A stretch of DNA of 64,000 nucleotides from Singulisphaera sp. GP187 (GTDB lineage: Bacteria; Planctomycetota; Phycisphaerae; Phycisphaerales; SM1A02), in NCBI GenBank assembly GCA_945871915.1, contig CAMBXO010000001.1, positions 1-64,000 of the forward strand. The letters are read 5' to 3'. The notes under the pieces are model-generated. The model did no database searches and was not told where the DNA came from. It saw only the letters and a program-made list of their open reading frames with translations. The first letter of the stretch is position 1. Every line of letters starts with the position of its first letter. Positions 17,161 through 25,563 of the stretch are shown here, piece by piece. The position numbers and the translations under genes were made by a program.

Positions 17161-18347
17161 TGACTCCTTCCATCGCGTCCACAAAGTCCATCGAAGTTCC
17201 CACCGTCATTCTGTTGGTGGATGACCAGCCCATCATCGCCGCAGCCGTATACAAGATGATTGCGAGTCATAAGGAATGGGCGTTTCATTTCTGCGCCGAG
17301 CCACTGCAAGCAGTCGCCAAGGCATTGGAATTGAAACCCACCGTCATTCTGCAGGATCTTGTGATGCCCGGAATGGATGGCTTAGATCTGGTGAAGGCCT
17401 ATCGAGCAGAATCATCGCTTCGAGAAACGCCATTGATTGTGCTGTCATCAAAGGAAGAAGCCACCACCAAGGCTGCGGCGTTTGCACTGGGCGCCAATGA
17501 TTATCTTGTAAAACTTCCTGATCCCGTTGAGTTGGTCGCTCGCATCCGGCATCACTCAGATGGCTTCAAAGCAACGCTTGAACGCAATGCGGCCTTTGCT
17601 GCACTGGCTGCGAGTGAGCGCCATTTGCAAGAGGAGAACCGCCGCGCTGCCGACTATGTCCGCAGTTTGCTTCCAGCACCACTCACGGAAGGCCCCGCCA
17701 CAACGCAGTGGCGATTCGTTCCCAGCGAAAGCCTTGGAGGCGATGCCTTTGGATACCACTGGCTTGATGCATCGAGATTGGCCGTGTATTTGCTGGATGT
17801 CTGTGGTCACGGCGTTGGCCCTGCGCTGCTTGGAGTGAGCGCGATGAATGTGATCAGTTCCAATGCAATTCCCAATTGTGATATGGGCAATCCCGCCGCA
17901 GTGCTGGAAGGGCTCAACGTTCTCTTTCCAATGGAGAAGCACAATGAGATGTTCTTCACGCTGTGGTACGGGGTGCTGAATGTCGAAACGGGCAATTTAA
18001 AATGGAGCGGCGGATCGCATCCACCCACACTTTTGTATGCACCCGATGGATCCATGACCACGCTGATTTCGCAAGGGTTGATGGTGGGCGCGGCTCTTGG
18101 GATTCCCTACGAGACTTCAGAGGTGACCGTGCAGCGAGGATCACGGCTGGTGCTGTATAGCGATGGCATTTACGAATTAGAAAAACCTGACGGGCACTTT
18201 GCCTCGCTTGAAGAATTTACGGACGCCGCAAAGGATTGCACCGGTGCACAAGACGACCTCGACACAATCTTGAAGCATGCTCGCACGGTCCAAGTCTCGA
18301 ACAACTTCAAAGATGATGTGAGTCTGCTTGAAGTGCGTTACGGCTAA
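17157..18347 (+). CDS. WspR-like receiver fused to PP2C/SpoIIE-type serine phosphatase
   Basis: Response regulator of 396 residues. The receiver (~15-135) has LLVDDQP, phosphoacceptor Asp67 in VILQDLVMPGMDGL, and GANDYLVKLPDPVELVARI. These segments closely match what I recall of the Pseudomonas WspR receiver. A short coiled coil (~140-170) follows, and then a SpoIIE/RsbU-type phosphatase instead of GGDEF, with LGGDAFG, LLDVCGHGVGPAL, GGSHPP and LVLYSDGIYE giving the metal-binding aspartates. Such phosphatases act on phosphoserine anti-sigma antagonists of the STAS type. It overlaps the CheB-like gene by 4 bases and ends the cluster, converging on the Gfo/Idh/MocA gene. Regulation by the upstream kinase is inferred from operon position. 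Confidence 0.92.
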   Translation: MMTPSIASTKSIEVPTVILLVDDQPIIAAAVYKMIASHKEWAFHFCAEPLQAVAKALELKPTVILQDLVMPGMDGLDLVKAYRAESSLRETPLIVLSSKEEATTKAAAFALGANDYLVKLPDPVELVARIRHHSDGFKATLERNAAFAALAASERHLQEENRRAADYVRSLLPAPLTEGPATTQWRFVPSESLGGDAFGYHWLDASRLAVYLLDVCGHGVGPALLGVSAMNVISSNAIPNCDMGNPAAVLEGLNVLFPMEKHNEMFFTLWYGVLNVETGNLKWSGGSHPPTLLYAPDGSMTTLISQGLMVGAALGIPYETSEVTVQRGSRLVLYSDGIYELEKPDGHFASLEEFTDAAKDCTGAQDDLDTILKHARTVQVSNNFKDDVSLLEVRYG

Positions 18348-18366
18348 GCACGTCAACCGCCGTTTG

Positions 18367-19683
18367 TTACGCAGTCGCTTTCTTGCCGGGCCGTCGAATG
18401 CTTGCAACGGGCGGGGCAGCATCCATCGCGACCAACGGCGGCGAGAGATTCTCGCGATTCTCAAGCACATCCTTCCATGTCACGGCCTGTCCGGTGTAAG
18501 CCGCCATGCGTCCCATGAGACCAAGGCGACAACTCTGCACCATCCAATCGCCGTCATCGATGCGAGGCCCCGATCGAATGGCTTTGAAAAGTTCATCGTG
18601 TTCCGTCTGATACATGTCAGGCTTGGGTGCCGAGGCCGGGTAATGCCACGCCGCCGGCCCAGTCAGTCGATGCGTGCCGTTCCATCCATTCACAAAGGCT
18701 CGGCCCCGTGTTCCCATGAGCGTGTCCACATTCTCATTGAAACAATTGGGGTACTGCCGCCACATCAGCGTGGCTCGGCGGTCGTTGGGCCACTCATAGA
18801 CCACGGCGTAATGGTCATACACATCGCCTCGTTCTGGAATGTCTTCACGCACGGCGCGGCCACCCACGGCGGTGCATCGCATGGGCGGCTCATTGCCAAA
18901 GGCCCAGTTGATCTTGTCAAGACTGTGAACGGCTTGCTCCATGACAAAATCACCTGAGAGCCAGACCATGTGTTGCCAGTTTCGAATCTGAAACTCCATG
19001 TCACTCCACTCTGGCTTTCGCACCTGCACCCCAAGCGGCGAACTCAGGTAATCGCTGTGCATGGCCACCACTTCGCCGATTGCTCCATCGGCGATGCGGC
19101 GAAAGGTTTCTCGTTCTGGTGCACTCCGCCGCCAGCAAAAGCCGCTCACCATGTTCAGGCTTCGTGTTCGAGCATTCTTCACCGCCTCGATCACTTGCGA
19201 AGCGCCGTGACCATCTACAAACATGGGCTTCTCGCAGAACACATGTAGATTGGCCTCCACCGCCGCGGCCAGATGTTGCGGCCGAAAGAAAGGTGGAGCC
19301 GCCAGGATGGCAACCTGCACACCACTTTGGCAAGCCCTCGTGGCTCCGTCGAAACCGCTGAATCGCCGCTCAGGTGCCACCTGCACTCTTGCCGTATGCG
19401 GACCCTTGTTCAATTCCGCAAGCGAACTCTCGATGCAATCCGGAAAGGCATCTGCCATGGCCCACATCTGAACGCCGGGATCGGCCTGCAACGCCTGCAT
19501 CGCGGCACCTGTGCCACGACCGCCACACCCGATGAGCGCAACTTTGATGACATCGTTGGAACCGACTGGAGTGACAGCGTGTGCTGTGCGAGCCAATGGT
19601 GCCACCACTACCGCCCCCACAGCGGCCATAGCACGACTTAAAAACACGCGTCGATCAGCCAGCCGTTGAGGCTGGCCACTCAT
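18367..19683 (-). CDS. Tat-exported Gfo/Idh/MocA family oxidoreductase
   Basis: NAD(P)-dependent sugar oxidoreductase-like protein, 438 residues. The N-terminal twin-arginine signal (DRRVFLSRAMAAVG..., AHA cleavage region) predicts folded export. The Rossmann motif is VALIGCGGRGTGAA, followed by the family's FCEKPMFVDG segment (EKP motif) and a C-terminal alpha/beta domain. Tat-exported members are abundant in planctomycetes and usually have unknown substrates. It lies 3 bases after the stop of the dockerin protein upstream and is last in the minus-strand secreted-protein set. It converges on the REC-phosphatase gene with only 19 bases between stops and no terminator-like hairpin there. Confidence 0.9.
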   Translation of the reverse strand: MSGQPQRLADRRVFLSRAMAAVGAVVVAPLARTAHAVTPVGSNDVIKVALIGCGGRGTGAAMQALQADPGVQMWAMADAFPDCIESSLAELNKGPHTARVQVAPERRFSGFDGATRACQSGVQVAILAAPPFFRPQHLAAAVEANLHVFCEKPMFVDGHGASQVIEAVKNARTRSLNMVSGFCWRRSAPERETFRRIADGAIGEVVAMHSDYLSSPLGVQVRKPEWSDMEFQIRNWQHMVWLSGDFVMEQAVHSLDKINWAFGNEPPMRCTAVGGRAVREDIPERGDVYDHYAVVYEWPNDRRATLMWRQYPNCFNENVDTLMGTRGRAFVNGWNGTHRLTGPAAWHYPASAPKPDMYQTEHDELFKAIRSGPRIDDGDWMVQSCRLGLMGRMAAYTGQAVTWKDVLENRENLSPPLVAMDAAPPVASIRRPGKKATA

Positions 19684-19686
19684 AAT

Positions 19687-21960
19687 TCAACCGATGAGCA
19701 GAAGAAGGTAGGAGACATCGCCGGAGTCTACATCGCCACTTCCGTCAAGATCGCCGGCACACCCTGGGCACGGTCCAAAGTCCAGAAGAATCATCGAGAG
19801 ATCGCTGCTGGTGACCAGTCCGTCGCCATCGAGATCGCCTTCGACCATGTTCGGGCATTCAAATTCATAGACACCAAGATCGTCGATAGCGGCATCCACC
19901 ACGGAATCGCTGCCAAGATCTCTTGCAATAAACCGCAACTTCACGGTTCCATTCGTGGAGGCCAGGAAATCTGCCACACGAAATCGCTTGGTGACCCAGG
20001 CATTCTTGTTCTCGGTTACCAACTCCATCTGCACCCATGTGGAGCCGCCATTTCCAGAAATCTGAATCGGCATGGAATCGGAATTGCCATTACTGCCAGT
20101 GTTGTTGCTGTACCAGCGAGAATAATTGACATAGGGATCGGTCATGCCCGCAACGGAATAACTCGGCGAAGTCAGTGTGGTGGATCCGCCGTCGAGATCG
20201 GAACTTGCTGCCCCCCCACCTGGCGGACCATTGCCGGTAATCCAGCACTTGGTGCCTGTTGGCGTGTGATCATCGGCCGGTTGAGCAGCATTGGCCGATG
20301 GATCGAGCAACTGCCAGGTGCCGGCATACGCGGTGTCACCGACGCCGTTGACTACCCAGCCCGTTGACACTTCAGCAAGGTCCACCGACTTTTGCGTATA
20401 CGACGAAACCGCGAATGAATGACTTGGCTCGCCATTGGGATACGAAACGCTGCTGCCATCCGAAATGAAAGCCTCAATGGACCATTCGATTTCAACACCG
20501 CACTCAACTTGTGGACCGATCGCCGTCCATTCATTTCCCGAACCGTGCGTCATCGGTGTGGTGGTGGACACGCCGTCGATTGTGGTGTGCAACACCACCC
20601 CACCAGCCGCAATCGAATATCCGTCGACCGGCACAATCTGAGTCACCAGTTCTTGTCCGCGAGGATCAAACATGTCTGGTTCACCATCTGGGAAACTGAT
20701 GTCCACTGGTTCCGGACCGACCTTCCACACAAAGAGGCCTCGCTCAATGTCCGATCCGAGCACAGTGCCAGAGGGAAGGAACGGATAATTACTCCACAAG
20801 CCATTGAAGCTGGCCGCCGGAAGGTTGTCGTCCTCTGGATGCGTGTCAAACCATGCAACCTCAACCAGATTGCTTGGGTTGGTGCGATCAAAGATTCGTA
20901 ATCCGCTGGTGTAATTGCTGCAAAGCAACCGGTTGCCAAGCACATATTCATTGTGATCGATGGACTTCACGCCGGTGGTGTAGGTGCCCGCAGCGACTGG
21001 CGCCGCAAGATTGGAAAGATTGACAATGCGACCGATGTTGTACAGGCCTCGATTGCCTTCATCGAGTTCATCATTGATGTACCCATATTGAAAGTCCGGA
21101 CTCACCCACATCTGGTGACAGAAATTCGCGTTGGCATAGGTGAACCGACCAATCGTGGTGATGCTCGCCTTGTTGGTCATGTCCAAGATGTCAACGCCGG
21201 TATCCGTCTGCCCGCCATTGAATCCGCCACATGCAAAGAACACCTCTTTGCCGGCGTAGGGACCGGTGGTGTAATTCACCACCAATCCATCGTGGGTGTA
21301 TTTGGGATTCCACGAGGACACCAAGGTGGGAAGCAGTGGATTGGGTTCCAAGTTGTACACCCGAACACCCTGACTGCCACCGCCCATGCGGTAGAGGTAT
21401 CCAGTTTGCTCATTGATGATCATGGTGTGCGTGGATGGAGTTGCGGCGGTTGAGGCAACCGTGGCGGCCAGCGTGACCACACCGTTATCAATCTGTGAAA
21501 GATCGAAGACTTGAATCCCACCGCCGCCTTCGCTGACGGCATAGGCATACGTTTTGTAGGTCTTCACATTGCGCCACATGCTGGTGGGACCTGCAATAAA
21601 TTTCACAATGCGCGAGGAACTTGGATTGGTCACTTCAACAAATCCGGTTCCCGCGGAGAGGCCCATAAGCGCGTACTCACGGCCCGATGGGCTGACATAA
21701 CCCCACACATCGTTTCCGCTGGTATTGGCTGCGTTAAAGGTGTTCACTGGAAACCACGCCATCAACCGAACACCGTCGCTGCGGAAGGTGGTTGTGGACT
21801 TTTCAAGAGAGCTGCCTTGCTCGTCGGCCAGCCACACGGGACCGATGAATGGACCCTTGAAATCCTTGGCTTTGGGATCACCTTCGTGAGCTGTGGCCAC
21901 AAGACTTGCAAGCAGGATGCACGACAACACCGAAGTGGAACGAAATCGAAGTGGAATCAT
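19687..21960 (-). CDS. Secreted choice-of-anchor-B protein with dockerin-type C-terminus, copy 1
   Basis: Large exported protein of 757 residues with a signal peptide (hydrophobic SVLSCILLASLVATA then HEGDPKAKDF). The long LVIVD-type propeller region (to ~400) has repeated segments such as YAYAVSEGGGGIQVFDLSQI and SIDHNEYVLGNRLLCSNYTSG, matching choice-of-anchor-B proteins. A middle beta-domain and a jelly-roll-like region (~530-700) follow. The last ~50 residues hold two EF-hand calcium loops (DLDGDGLVTSSDL and DLDGSGDVDSGDV) separated by FGPCPGC, the GC-type dockerin of Phycisphaerales. It is a tandem paralogue of the gene 8 bases upstream. Role unknown; surface attachment is likely. Confidence 0.85.
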   Translation of the reverse strand: MIPLRFRSTSVLSCILLASLVATAHEGDPKAKDFKGPFIGPVWLADEQGSSLEKSTTTFRSDGVRLMAWFPVNTFNAANTSGNDVWGYVSPSGREYALMGLSAGTGFVEVTNPSSSRIVKFIAGPTSMWRNVKTYKTYAYAVSEGGGGIQVFDLSQIDNGVVTLAATVASTAATPSTHTMIINEQTGYLYRMGGGSQGVRVYNLEPNPLLPTLVSSWNPKYTHDGLVVNYTTGPYAGKEVFFACGGFNGGQTDTGVDILDMTNKASITTIGRFTYANANFCHQMWVSPDFQYGYINDELDEGNRGLYNIGRIVNLSNLAAPVAAGTYTTGVKSIDHNEYVLGNRLLCSNYTSGLRIFDRTNPSNLVEVAWFDTHPEDDNLPAASFNGLWSNYPFLPSGTVLGSDIERGLFVWKVGPEPVDISFPDGEPDMFDPRGQELVTQIVPVDGYSIAAGGVVLHTTIDGVSTTTPMTHGSGNEWTAIGPQVECGVEIEWSIEAFISDGSSVSYPNGEPSHSFAVSSYTQKSVDLAEVSTGWVVNGVGDTAYAGTWQLLDPSANAAQPADDHTPTGTKCWITGNGPPGGGAASSDLDGGSTTLTSPSYSVAGMTDPYVNYSRWYSNNTGSNGNSDSMPIQISGNGGSTWVQMELVTENKNAWVTKRFRVADFLASTNGTVKLRFIARDLGSDSVVDAAIDDLGVYEFECPNMVEGDLDGDGLVTSSDLSMILLDFGPCPGCAGDLDGSGDVDSGDVSYLLLLIG

Positions 21961-21968
21961 GAGTGGGA

Positions 21969-24242
21969 TTAACCTAACAGCAATAGGAGATACGCGACGT
22001 CGCCAAAGTCAACGGTGCCGCTGGCATCAAGGTCGCTGGAACAATTTGGACAAGGCCCAAAGTCCAGCAAGACAAAGGCAAGGTCACTGGTGGTCACGAG
22101 ACCGTCCCCGTCAAGGTCGCCCTCAACTGGACAACTGGTCTCGCTCACTTGAAGATCGTCAATCGCAGCCTCCACAACGGAGCCGCTGCCAAGATCGCGA
22201 GCAATAAATCGAAGTTTGATGGTGCCATTGGTGGAGGCAAGAAAGTCATTCACTCGGAAGGACTTCGAAACCCATTCTCCAGCATTTTCGGTGACCAGTT
22301 CCAACTGCACCCACGAAGACCCTCCGTTGCCAGAGATCTGAATTGGCATGGAGTCGTTGTTGGGGTCGGCTCCCATGGAATTGCTGTACCACCGAAAGTA
22401 ATTCACGCTTGGATCCGTCATGCCGCCAAGGGAATAGGCAGGCGAAGTCAATGTGGTGGTGCCGCCATCCACATCCGCCGCGCCAAGACTTCCACCGACG
22501 AGACCTGCACCGGTGACCCAGCACCTTGCCCCGCTGGATGAATGATCATTCTCAGGCTGTGCACTGGTTCCAACGGGATCTGCCTGTGTCCAAATGCCGA
22601 GTGTGGCATTGTCGCCGGTCAATCCCACCACCCACCCGGTCGAAATCTCACATGGGTCATCAACCGCAATCACGGTTCCGCTTCCACTGACAGCCAGATT
22701 GGATCCAGACGGTGGCACTTGGACGGAGGTGCCATCAGAAACAAACACTTCAATCGTCCAACTCACGGTCTCACCACACACCGTCGAAGGAGAAACCGCT
22801 GCCCACAGATTGCCGTCTTCTTGCGCCATCTGTGTATCGGTGGTCACACCATCCACAGTGGTTTGAAGCACGACGCCGCCGGCACCCACCGACATGCCTG
22901 CGATCGGAATCACTTCAACGGCGACCCGCTGACCGCGAGGATCAAACATTTCGGGCTCGCCTTCCGGAAATGAAATGCTGACCGGCTCAGGCCCAAGACG
23001 CCAGACGAAGAGACCTCGCTCGATATCCGAACCAAGAATTGTTCCCGATGGAAGGTAGGGAAAGTTGCTCCAGAGTCCGTTGAAGGTTGCGCCCGTACTC
23101 GCGTCATCATTGGGGTAGGTATCAAACCACGCCACTTGCGACGGTGCATTGCCGCTGGTGATGTCAAAGACTCGAAGGCCCGTGGTGTAGTTGCTGCAGA
23201 AGAGTTTGTTGCCCTTCACATACTCGTTGTGATCAATCGAATTCAGTCCGGTGTTGTAGGTGCCTGCGGAAACCGGCGCGGCCAGATTGCTGACATCCAC
23301 AATGCGACCAACCGCGTAAATGCCCCGGTTGTCCTCGTCAAGTTCATCATTGATGTAGGCGTAGTGGCGATCTTCGCTCAGCCACACCTGATGGCAATAA
23401 TTTGCATTGGTGTAGGTGTAGCGACCAAGCACGGTAATCGCAGCCTTGTTGGTGACATCCAGAATGTCCATGCCGGTATCGGTGGAACCGCCATTCAAAC
23501 CACCACACGCAAAGAAAATTTCCTTGCCCGCGTAGGGACCAGTTTCGTAGTTGTAGACGACACCATCATGCGTGTACTTGGGATTCCATGAGGCCACGAG
23601 CGCGGGTTGCGCTGGATTGGTGTTGAGGTTGTAAATCCGAAGCCCGCTGCTGCCACCGCCCATGCGATAGAGGTAGCCAGTCTTCTCATTGATGATCATG
23701 GTGTGCGTTGCAGGAGTGGCGGCCGCCGCGCCGACACTTGGCAACTCCGTCACAACACCGTTATCGATTTGCGATAGATCAAACACCTGAATGCCGCCGC
23801 CGCCTTCACTGACTGCATAGGCGTAGGTCTTGTAGGTCTTGATGTTTCGCCACATGCTGGTGGGACCGGTGATGAATTTCACAATCGCCGATGACCCCGG
23901 GTTGGTCACTTCAACAAATCCGGTTCCATTGGACAAACCCATCAAGGCATATTCACGACCCGACGCACTGACGTACCCCCACACATCGTTGCCACTGGTA
24001 TTGACCGCGGCGAAAGTGTTTGCAGGAAACCACGCCATCAGCCGCACGCCGCTACTGGCAAATGGACTGCTCGCCTTCTCAAGCGTTGAGCCTTGCTCAT
24101 CGGCCAGCCATGCTGGACCAACGACCGCTCCCTTGAAGTCGCGTGCCTTCGGGTCACTCTCGTGGGCCACCGCCAGCAGCGCCCCCATGAAAGCGGCAAC
24201 AGCGGCGAAAGTTTGAAATCGAATTTTTGGAATCGTGAACAA
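21969..24242 (-). CDS. Secreted choice-of-anchor-B protein with dockerin-type C-terminus, copy 2
   Basis: Paralogue of the downstream gene with the same order of domains: signal peptide, LVIVD-like propeller, beta-domains and a two-loop dockerin tail (DLDGDGLVTTSDL, FGPCPNC, DLDASGTVDFGDV). I choose the TTG at 24242, with TAAGGA 8 bases upstream. This start gives MFTIPKIRFQTFAAVAAFMG, a clean signal peptide, and exactly 757 residues, the same length as copy 1. A longer frame from 24422 or an ATG at 24269 would put an implausible basic leader before the signal. The 120 bases before it separate it from the peroxidase gene on the same strand. Confidence 0.85.
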   Translation of the reverse strand: MFTIPKIRFQTFAAVAAFMGALLAVAHESDPKARDFKGAVVGPAWLADEQGSTLEKASSPFASSGVRLMAWFPANTFAAVNTSGNDVWGYVSASGREYALMGLSNGTGFVEVTNPGSSAIVKFITGPTSMWRNIKTYKTYAYAVSEGGGGIQVFDLSQIDNGVVTELPSVGAAAATPATHTMIINEKTGYLYRMGGGSSGLRIYNLNTNPAQPALVASWNPKYTHDGVVYNYETGPYAGKEIFFACGGLNGGSTDTGMDILDVTNKAAITVLGRYTYTNANYCHQVWLSEDRHYAYINDELDEDNRGIYAVGRIVDVSNLAAPVSAGTYNTGLNSIDHNEYVKGNKLFCSNYTTGLRVFDITSGNAPSQVAWFDTYPNDDASTGATFNGLWSNFPYLPSGTILGSDIERGLFVWRLGPEPVSISFPEGEPEMFDPRGQRVAVEVIPIAGMSVGAGGVVLQTTVDGVTTDTQMAQEDGNLWAAVSPSTVCGETVSWTIEVFVSDGTSVQVPPSGSNLAVSGSGTVIAVDDPCEISTGWVVGLTGDNATLGIWTQADPVGTSAQPENDHSSSGARCWVTGAGLVGGSLGAADVDGGTTTLTSPAYSLGGMTDPSVNYFRWYSNSMGADPNNDSMPIQISGNGGSSWVQLELVTENAGEWVSKSFRVNDFLASTNGTIKLRFIARDLGSGSVVEAAIDDLQVSETSCPVEGDLDGDGLVTTSDLAFVLLDFGPCPNCSSDLDASGTVDFGDVAYLLLLLG

Positions 24243-24250
24243 TTCGTGGG

Positions 24251-24256
24251 TCCTTA
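24251..24256 (-). promoter_or_regulatory. Ribosome binding site for the TTG start at 24242
   Basis: TAAGGA on the minus strand with 8 bases to the TTG. It supports a non-ATG start that restores a normal signal peptide and the same length as the tandem paralogue. Confidence 0.6.
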
Positions 24257-24360
24257 CTGAGCCTTCCATGGCACTCTGCCGACAACACGGCATCACATCG
24301 GATGCACGCCCCCGCAAGCCATCATGAACCGATTCCCGCTGTTTGGGAAGCATTTTTTTT

Positions 24361-25563
24361 TTATTTTTTGTCTGATTGTGAAGTTTCCTGCGGCGCACCG
24401 CCCTTCGGATCGCCCGTTTCACTCTGTTTTGGAAGCGATCCCTGAAGGCTGTTCAGAAACGAAACCAAATCGGCCTGCTCTTGAGCCGTGAAATTGAGGG
24501 GTTGCAACACGGTTTCTGAGTGATGATCAAGGTTTGTTGCACCCTGAAGCGTGTTATAGAAATCAATCACCGCCTCAAGGGATGCCAATTGACCCAAATG
24601 CATGAAGGGCGGAGACGCCGCCGCAGTGCGAAGCGACGGAGTCCGGAAACTACCCCAAGTTGTGCCCTCTGGAGCAGTTGATCGAGTGATTTTGGCTTGT
24701 GAACCCTCCGGCGCGTCGCTGTGAGAGCCAGCGGCATTGAACGGATCCTTTCGAATCTTCTCGATCCCCTGAAGGCGACCTCGATCCGTTGGAGCCGCGC
24801 CATCGGCTTGCGGAACACCGATCAAATGAAATTCGCCATCCGAAAGTGTTGGCCCCGCATGGCAACGAACGCAGTCCGCTTTGCCAACAAACAGAATCGC
24901 GCCACGCTTGGACGCAGCGTTGAAGAAGTCCGTTGGAGCTTCGTTGCCAGTCCGAAGTTGCGCGAGCCAACGATCAAAGGGTGCAGGCCCGGTGACCAAG
25001 CGCCGCTCAAAGGCAGCGATCGCTTTGCCAAGGTTGGCGCACGCCGTCATCACGCGAGGATCGTCCTGCCCCTGCGGCATCGGGCCAAAGATTTTTTCGT
25101 AGTTGATCCTGAGTTCTGGAATCGAAGCGACGCGCCCCACAAGTTCTTGATGCGTCAGACCCATCTCACGGGGATTGGTGAATGGATGCAACGCCTGACT
25201 CCAAAGTGAATCGGCGCTGCCATCCCATGTCAGCCATCGCTGATACGCAGCATTCAGAATGCTGGGTGTGTGACGAGTCCCGACTTCGATCCCTTTGGCA
25301 AGTGGTTGGCCATCTGAGAATGCGCGATCCGGTTGATGACATGTTGCACAACTGACTTCGTTGTTTTTGGAGAGTCGTTTGTCATAGAACAACACTCGCC
25401 CGAATTCGGCAGCCTTGGGATCGTCGCTGTAACGATTGGTGGGGTCCTGCGGAACGGCTGGCAAGGGTCCAAGTTTTAAAAGGCGAGCCCGAATGGAAGG
25501 CGAAAGATCTTCGCCCGCCGTGCATGCGACGAGCATGGCCACCAGCAAAGGTGCACCGATCAT
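24361..25563 (-). CDS. Di-haem cytochrome c peroxidase / MauG-family lipoprotein
   Basis: Periplasmic di-haem protein of 400 residues. The N-terminal lipobox LLVAMLVAC predicts lipid anchoring at Cys14. Two c-type haem motifs are visible: CATCH in the N-terminal domain and CVRCH in the C-terminal domain. FGRVLFYDKRLS, TPSILNAAYQRWLTWDG and LHPFTNPREMG are typical of the CcpA/MauG superfamily. It could reduce hydrogen peroxide or perform a MauG-like oxidation; the sequence does not decide. The ATG overlaps the stop of the NHL-propeller gene upstream by 4 bases, so the two are translationally coupled. The C-terminal ~20 residues are polar and low in complexity. Confidence 0.9.
   Translation of the reverse strand: MIGAPLLVAMLVACTAGEDLSPSIRARLLKLGPLPAVPQDPTNRYSDDPKAAEFGRVLFYDKRLSKNNEVSCATCHQPDRAFSDGQPLAKGIEVGTRHTPSILNAAYQRWLTWDGSADSLWSQALHPFTNPREMGLTHQELVGRVASIPELRINYEKIFGPMPQGQDDPRVMTACANLGKAIAAFERRLVTGPAPFDRWLAQLRTGNEAPTDFFNAASKRGAILFVGKADCVRCHAGPTLSDGEFHLIGVPQADGAAPTDRGRLQGIEKIRKDPFNAAGSHSDAPEGSQAKITRSTAPEGTTWGSFRTPSLRTAAASPPFMHLGQLASLEAVIDFYNTLQGATNLDHHSETVLQPLNFTAQEQADLVSFLNSLQGSLPKQSETGDPKGGAPQETSQSDKK

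Noticed and set aside
24349-24367. A long T-run as a possible terminator
   Set aside because: The T-run is on the plus strand, but the gene that ends there (24361-25563) is on the minus strand, where it reads as A. No plus-strand gene ends here and no stem precedes it.
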